Positions 60,944 through 64,000 of a stretch of 64,000 nucleotides of DNA are shown here, piece after piece; within the stretch, counting starts at the first letter, position 1, and every line of letters starts with the position of its first letter. Where the stretch lies: positions 186,001-250,000 of the forward strand of contig QXXF01000003.1 of NCBI GenBank assembly GCA_009911365.1, in the 5' to 3' direction. The notes under the pieces were generated by a model. It saw only the letters and a list, made by a program, of their open reading frames with translations, ran no database searches and was not told the origin of the DNA. The position numbers were made by a program, and so were the translations under genes. This stretch comes from Clostridiales bacterium (GTDB lineage Bacteria; Bacillota; Clostridia; Peptostreptococcales; Anaerovoracaceae).

Positions 60944-61873
60944 ATGGCATATAATTTAAAAAAAGAAGTAGAAAAAAAGGAAAGGCTGGCAGGCGGGCAT
61001 AGACTCTGCGCAGGCTGCGGTGCGGGAATCGCGGTAAGGGGCGTTCTGCGGGCTTTGGAACCGGAAGACAAAGCGGTCATTGCCAACGCTACCAGTTGCC
61101 TGGAAGTTTCCACCTTCATGTACCCGTACACAGCCTATGAAGATAGCTATATTCACACGGCTTTTGAAAACGCAGCGGCGACCCTCAGCGGCGCGGAAGC
61201 CGCCTACAAGGCCATGCAAAAACGGGGAAAAGTCAAGGACAATTTCAAATTCATCGCTTTTGGCGGAGATGGCGGAACTTATGACATTGGGCTGCAATCC
61301 CTGTCCGGTGCCATGGAGCGGAACCACGACATGGTATACGTTTGCTATGACAATGAAGCTTATATGAACACCGGGATCCAGCGGTCATCTTCAACGCCTC
61401 GCTACGCGGATGCGACCACCTCGCCGGTGGGGACCGTCAGCCCTGGAAAAATCCAGAACAAAAAGAATTTGACCGAAATTATCGCGGCGCACAATATTCC
61501 ATATGCGGCCCAGACTACGTTTATCGGCAATTTTAAGGACCTTCACGAAAAGGCGCGCAAAGCCATCTATACGAAGGGCGCATGCTTCCTCAATGTTCTG
61601 TCACCGTGTCCAAGAGGATGGAGATACGAAACGGAAGATTTGGCGGAAATCTGCCAGCTGGCCGTGGACACCTGCGTATGGCCCCTGTATGAGATCGAGG
61701 ATGGAAAGTGGCGGCTGACTTACGAACCAAAGAAAAAGAAGCCAGTAGAAGAATTTTTGGCAAAACAGGGCAGGTTCAAGCATATGTTCCGTCCAGGAAA
61801 CGAGTGGATGATCGAAAACACCCAGGAGTATGTGGATCAGGAATGGCAAAAGCTGTTGAAACAATGTAAATAG
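60944..61873 (+). CDS. 2-oxoacid:ferredoxin oxidoreductase, beta (TPP) subunit
   Basis: 309 residues. Holds the TPP and a [4Fe-4S] site: RLCAGCGAGIAVRGVL with the Cys pair, GGDGGTYDIGLQSLSGAMER (TPP/Mg motif), YVCYDNEAYMNTGIQRSSST and SPCPRGWRYE. Only one base separates it from alpha. A strong terminator follows. With the Ile T-box upstream, branched-chain 2-oxoacids are favoured over pyruvate as substrate. Confidence 0.93.
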   Translation: MAYNLKKEVEKKERLAGGHRLCAGCGAGIAVRGVLRALEPEDKAVIANATSCLEVSTFMYPYTAYEDSYIHTAFENAAATLSGAEAAYKAMQKRGKVKDNFKFIAFGGDGGTYDIGLQSLSGAMERNHDMVYVCYDNEAYMNTGIQRSSSTPRYADATTSPVGTVSPGKIQNKKNLTEIIAAHNIPYAAQTTFIGNFKDLHEKARKAIYTKGACFLNVLSPCPRGWRYETEDLAEICQLAVDTCVWPLYEIEDGKWRLTYEPKKKKPVEEFLAKQGRFKHMFRPGNEWMIENTQEYVDQEWQKLLKQCK

Positions 61874-61907
61874 CACATGCTGATTTCTTTTCATATCAAT
61901 TAAAGCT

Positions 61908-61943
61908 AAAAGCGCCTCATCACTGGATGGTGAGGCGCTTTTT
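61908..61943 (+). terminator. Terminator of the oxidoreductase operon
   Basis: AAAAGCGCCTCA (61908-61919) and TGAGGCGCTTTT (61931-61942), perfect 12-bp stem, 11-nt loop, T-run at the end. Confidence 0.93.
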
Positions 61944-62004
61944 CCCATATAAAACGATCCGCGGAGTCTAAAGCAAAAAGAGAGTCGGGGCAACCCATAT
62001 ATCA

Positions 62005-62727
62005 TCATTTTCCCGTCAAAGCCACACAGTGCAGCCTAGCGGCCAGCATTCTGCGTTTTTCCAGATCTTTTAGATAGACCCCGTCCCTGAACCGGTTTAG
62101 GTCCACATGACCATGGATCCCCCGAACTTCTCCTTTATCATCATATTGAAATCCCTGCCAGTGCCGCCACTTTCCGGTGGTATAGGGCTCTCGCACCCCA
62201 TAATCCGCAATCCATAGCGGGTACCTGGTCAGGCTCTGATCCCACAAGACATGTGCGTCATAGGCGTTGGAATACACGATGGGACGGCACTTTGTCAATC
62301 GATAAAGCTCCCGCAGATAAGCTCTGGCAATGGCATTGGCTTCGTCTCTGGAAAGGCCGGAAACTTGCTCAAAATCCATGGCCGGGCGGCATTCCATTTT
62401 TTTCGTTTGGATTAAAGATGTGAAAAATCGGGCTTGCCTGCGGCCCTCTGCCACAGTCCGGGCAGTCACATAATGGTAGAAACCTACGTCCAACCCAGCC
62501 CTTTTCGCTGCCCGGTAGTTTCTCTCGAAATATGGATCCACGGATCCCGAACCTTCCCCGGCTTTTATATAAACGATCCTGATGCCAGCGTTTTTCACCT
62601 GTCGGTAGTTGATGCTGCCTTGCCACTGGCTGACATCGATCCCCCGGTGTTCCGCCGCGCCAAAGACAGGTTGCGGCAGGGATAGGCAAAAGGCGAGTAT
62701 CAGGACCATGCTCAAGATTTTCCTCAT
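62005..62727 (-). CDS. Secreted GH25 lysozyme-like hydrolase
   Basis: 240 residues. Signal peptide (RKILSMVLILAFCLSLPQPV, cleavage after FGAAEH region) and a glycoside hydrolase family 25 domain that cleaves peptidoglycan glycan strands. Catalytic and substrate residues are visible: GIDVSQWQGSINY at the start, YIKAGEGSG, GFYHYVTA, PAMDFEQVSG and IVYSNAYDAHVLW. No cell-wall-binding repeats. ATG 62727 has GGGAGG nine bases upstream; longer readings do not begin with a signal peptide. Confidence 0.9.
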   Translation of the reverse strand: MRKILSMVLILAFCLSLPQPVFGAAEHRGIDVSQWQGSINYRQVKNAGIRIVYIKAGEGSGSVDPYFERNYRAAKRAGLDVGFYHYVTARTVAEGRRQARFFTSLIQTKKMECRPAMDFEQVSGLSRDEANAIARAYLRELYRLTKCRPIVYSNAYDAHVLWDQSLTRYPLWIADYGVREPYTTGKWRHWQGFQYDDKGEVRGIHGHVDLNRFRDGVYLKDLEKRRMLAARLHCVALTGK

Positions 62728-62892
62728 AATCAATTCCTCCCGTTTTATGGTATGCCAGGTTTCGCCAAAGGGATACTTTATCACAGGGAAATACCCACCA
62801 AATCATCATGACCCGCCGCTTGCCATTTCAAAGCCAGGATGTTAGAATGAATCCATGGAAAAGGGGAAATCAAGAAAGGATGGGAGAAAGAC

Positions 62893-64000
62893 ATGGCCAG
62901 AGTCATCAGCATCGGGCGGCAGGATTTTGAAAAAATGCGCGAGAGAAACAATTTTTACGTGGACAAAACCCATTTCATCAAGCAGTGGTGGGAAGCGGAC
63001 GACGAGGTGACGCTCATCGCCCGCCCGAGGCGGTTCGGGAAGACGTTGAACATGAGCATGATGGAAAAGTTTTTTTCCATCGATTACGCGGGCAGAAGCG
63101 ATTTGTTCGAGGGGCTTTCCATCTGGGAAGAAGAAAAATATCGGAAGTTGCAGGGGACTTATCCGGTGATCTTTCTCAGCTTCGCCAACGTGAAGGCCAA
63201 TCGTTACGAGAGAATGTACGAAGGAGTCTGTCAGGCTTTGACGGACCTCTACCAAGAGCATCGTTATTTGCTGGAGAGCGATTCTCTGTCAGAGGAAGGC
63301 CGGGCCTATTTCCGGGGGGTTTCCGATCACATGGGGGAGGGGGCGGCGATCATGGCCGTCCACAGATTGTCCAAGCTCCTTCGCGACCATCATGGAAAGC
63401 GGGCCATCGTTTTGTTGGACGAGTACGACACGCCCATGCAGGAAGCGTATGTAAGCGGCTATTGGGAAGAAATGACGGCGTTCATCAAGAGCTTCTTCAA
63501 CGCCACCTTCAAGACCAACCCGCATCTGGAGCGGGGCCTCATGACCGGCATCACCAGGGTGAGCCGGGAGTCCATATTCTCGGACCTGAACAACCTGGCG
63601 GTGGTGACCACCACTTCCAGCGAATACGCGGACTGCTTCGGCTTCACGGAGGAAGAAGTGTTCGCCGCGTTGGAGGAACAAGGGCTGCCGGACAAAAGAC
63701 AGGAAGTGAAGGATTGGTACGACGGATTCACCTTCGGAGACAAAACGGACATTTACAATCCATGGTCCATCACCAATTACTTGAAAAAAGGGGAAACGGG
63801 CGCTTACTGGGTCAATTCCAGCTCCAACGGATTGGTCAGCAAGCTGATCCAGGAAGGGAGCAAGACGATCAAACTGGATTTTGAGCGGCTGCTGCGGGGA
63901 GAAACTTTGGCAACGGAAATCGATGAGCAGATCGTGTACAGGGAATTGGGCGCAAACGAGGCGGCTATCTGGAGTTTGCTTTTGGCTAGCGGTTACTTGA
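62893..64000 (+). CDS. AAA-ATPase-like (DUF1703 type) protein, cut by the window edge
   Basis: At least 369 residues from ATG 62893 (GGGAGA upstream), with no stop before 64000. Landmarks: DFEKMRERNNFYVDKTHFIK, the P-loop-like LIARPRRFGKTLNMSMMEKF, AIVLLDEYDTPMQEAY (Walker B-like), GITRVSRESIFSDLNNL and WYDGFTFGDKTDIYNPWSI. The C-terminal nuclease domain would lie beyond the window. Its base and codon use differ from the neighbours: many third positions are G or C (GAC, TTC, AAC, GGC), unlike the A/T-leaning genes around it, which suggests recent acquisition. Other-frame readings over it are shadows. Confidence 0.88.
   Translation, partial: MARVISIGRQDFEKMRERNNFYVDKTHFIKQWWEADDEVTLIARPRRFGKTLNMSMMEKFFSIDYAGRSDLFEGLSIWEEEKYRKLQGTYPVIFLSFANVKANRYERMYEGVCQALTDLYQEHRYLLESDSLSEEGRAYFRGVSDHMGEGAAIMAVHRLSKLLRDHHGKRAIVLLDEYDTPMQEAYVSGYWEEMTAFIKSFFNATFKTNPHLERGLMTGITRVSRESIFSDLNNLAVVTTTSSEYADCFGFTEEEVFAALEEQGLPDKRQEVKDWYDGFTFGDKTDIYNPWSITNYLKKGETGAYWVNSSSNGLVSKLIQEGSKTIKLDFERLLRGETLATEIDEQIVYRELGANEAAIWSLLLASGYL

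Noticed and set aside
62985-63884. 299-codon rightward frame at the window end
   Set aside because: It is a second frame of the GC-rich ATPase gene that begins at 62893 in another frame; its translation is Arg/Gly/His-rich and has no known features.

Overview
The window looks like a chromosomal segment of an anaerobic, amino-acid-fermenting member of the Bacillota (class Clostridia). Evidence: purine-rich AGGAGG ribosome sites, two ferredoxin-dependent 2-oxoacid oxidoreductases, a tungsten/molybdenum-type aldehyde:ferredoxin oxidoreductase, an arginine deiminase cluster, a T-box leader, a class B sortase, and a LevR-type activator with sigma-54. A relative of Eubacteriales family XIII (Anaerovoracaceae) is plausible, but genus cannot be fixed from this sequence. 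No rRNA, tRNA or CRISPR was seen.

Layout. 1-1.9 kb: end of a TRAP transporter locus whose small and large permease genes are both broken. 1.9-9.0 kb: accessory island. It holds a cytosine-C5 restriction-modification system with a Vsr endonuclease, scraps of a MobA/MobL relaxase and a large serine recombinase, a nitrilase gene between those scraps, two small metabolic genes and an internally deleted Rpn-type gene. 9.6-20.5 kb: a self-contained mannose-family PTS locus: HAD phosphatase, LevR-like activator, a sigma-54 promoter, EIIA-EIIB-EIIC-EIID, an M20 amidohydrolase, a 6-phosphogluconate-dehydrogenase-like enzyme, and its own HPr and EI. 20.6-22.9 kb: sigma-70 promoter, structured leader (candidate Moco/Tuco riboswitch) and terminator ahead of an aldehyde ferredoxin oxidoreductase and a MoaD/ThiS-like carrier. 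23-24.9 kb: two orphan genes, one behind a sigma-28-like promoter. 25-30.2 kb: MFS/alcohol dehydrogenase/amidohydrolase operon divergent from a LuxR-type regulator. 30.2-35.8 kb: paaK-iorA-iorB-paaK-ACT operon for arylpyruvate fermentation. 35.8-43.3 kb: secreted Fn3 protein, sortase B, CvpA, a truncated AAA-ATPase gene, a broken Ig-like surface protein and a zeta-type toxin-antitoxin pair.

43.6-51.8 kb is one coherent leftward unit: sigma-54 activator, palindromic enhancer-like site, a near-perfect -24/-12 promoter, then arginine deiminase, an atypical carbamoyltransferase, an aminotransferase, two creatininase-family hydrolases, a 29-residue membrane ORF and a sodium:solute symporter. Its substrate is not obvious and it is the best candidate here for an undescribed pathway. 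52.2-58.3 kb carries a PepV-like dipeptidase, an M29/NicX-like metalloenzyme, an NCS1 permease with a stop at codon 2, a PucR regulator and a DMT exporter. 58.4-61.9 kb is a four-subunit 2-oxoacid:ferredoxin oxidoreductase behind a T-box whose specifier reads best as isoleucine. The window ends with a GH25 lysozyme and a GC-rich AAA-ATPase gene that runs off the edge.

A recurring theme is gene decay by in-frame stop codons, frameshifts and deletions (TRAP genes, relaxase, recombinase, Rpn, Ig-like protein, NCS1 permease). Either the genome is shedding accessory functions or part of this reflects assembly error. Raw reads would decide.
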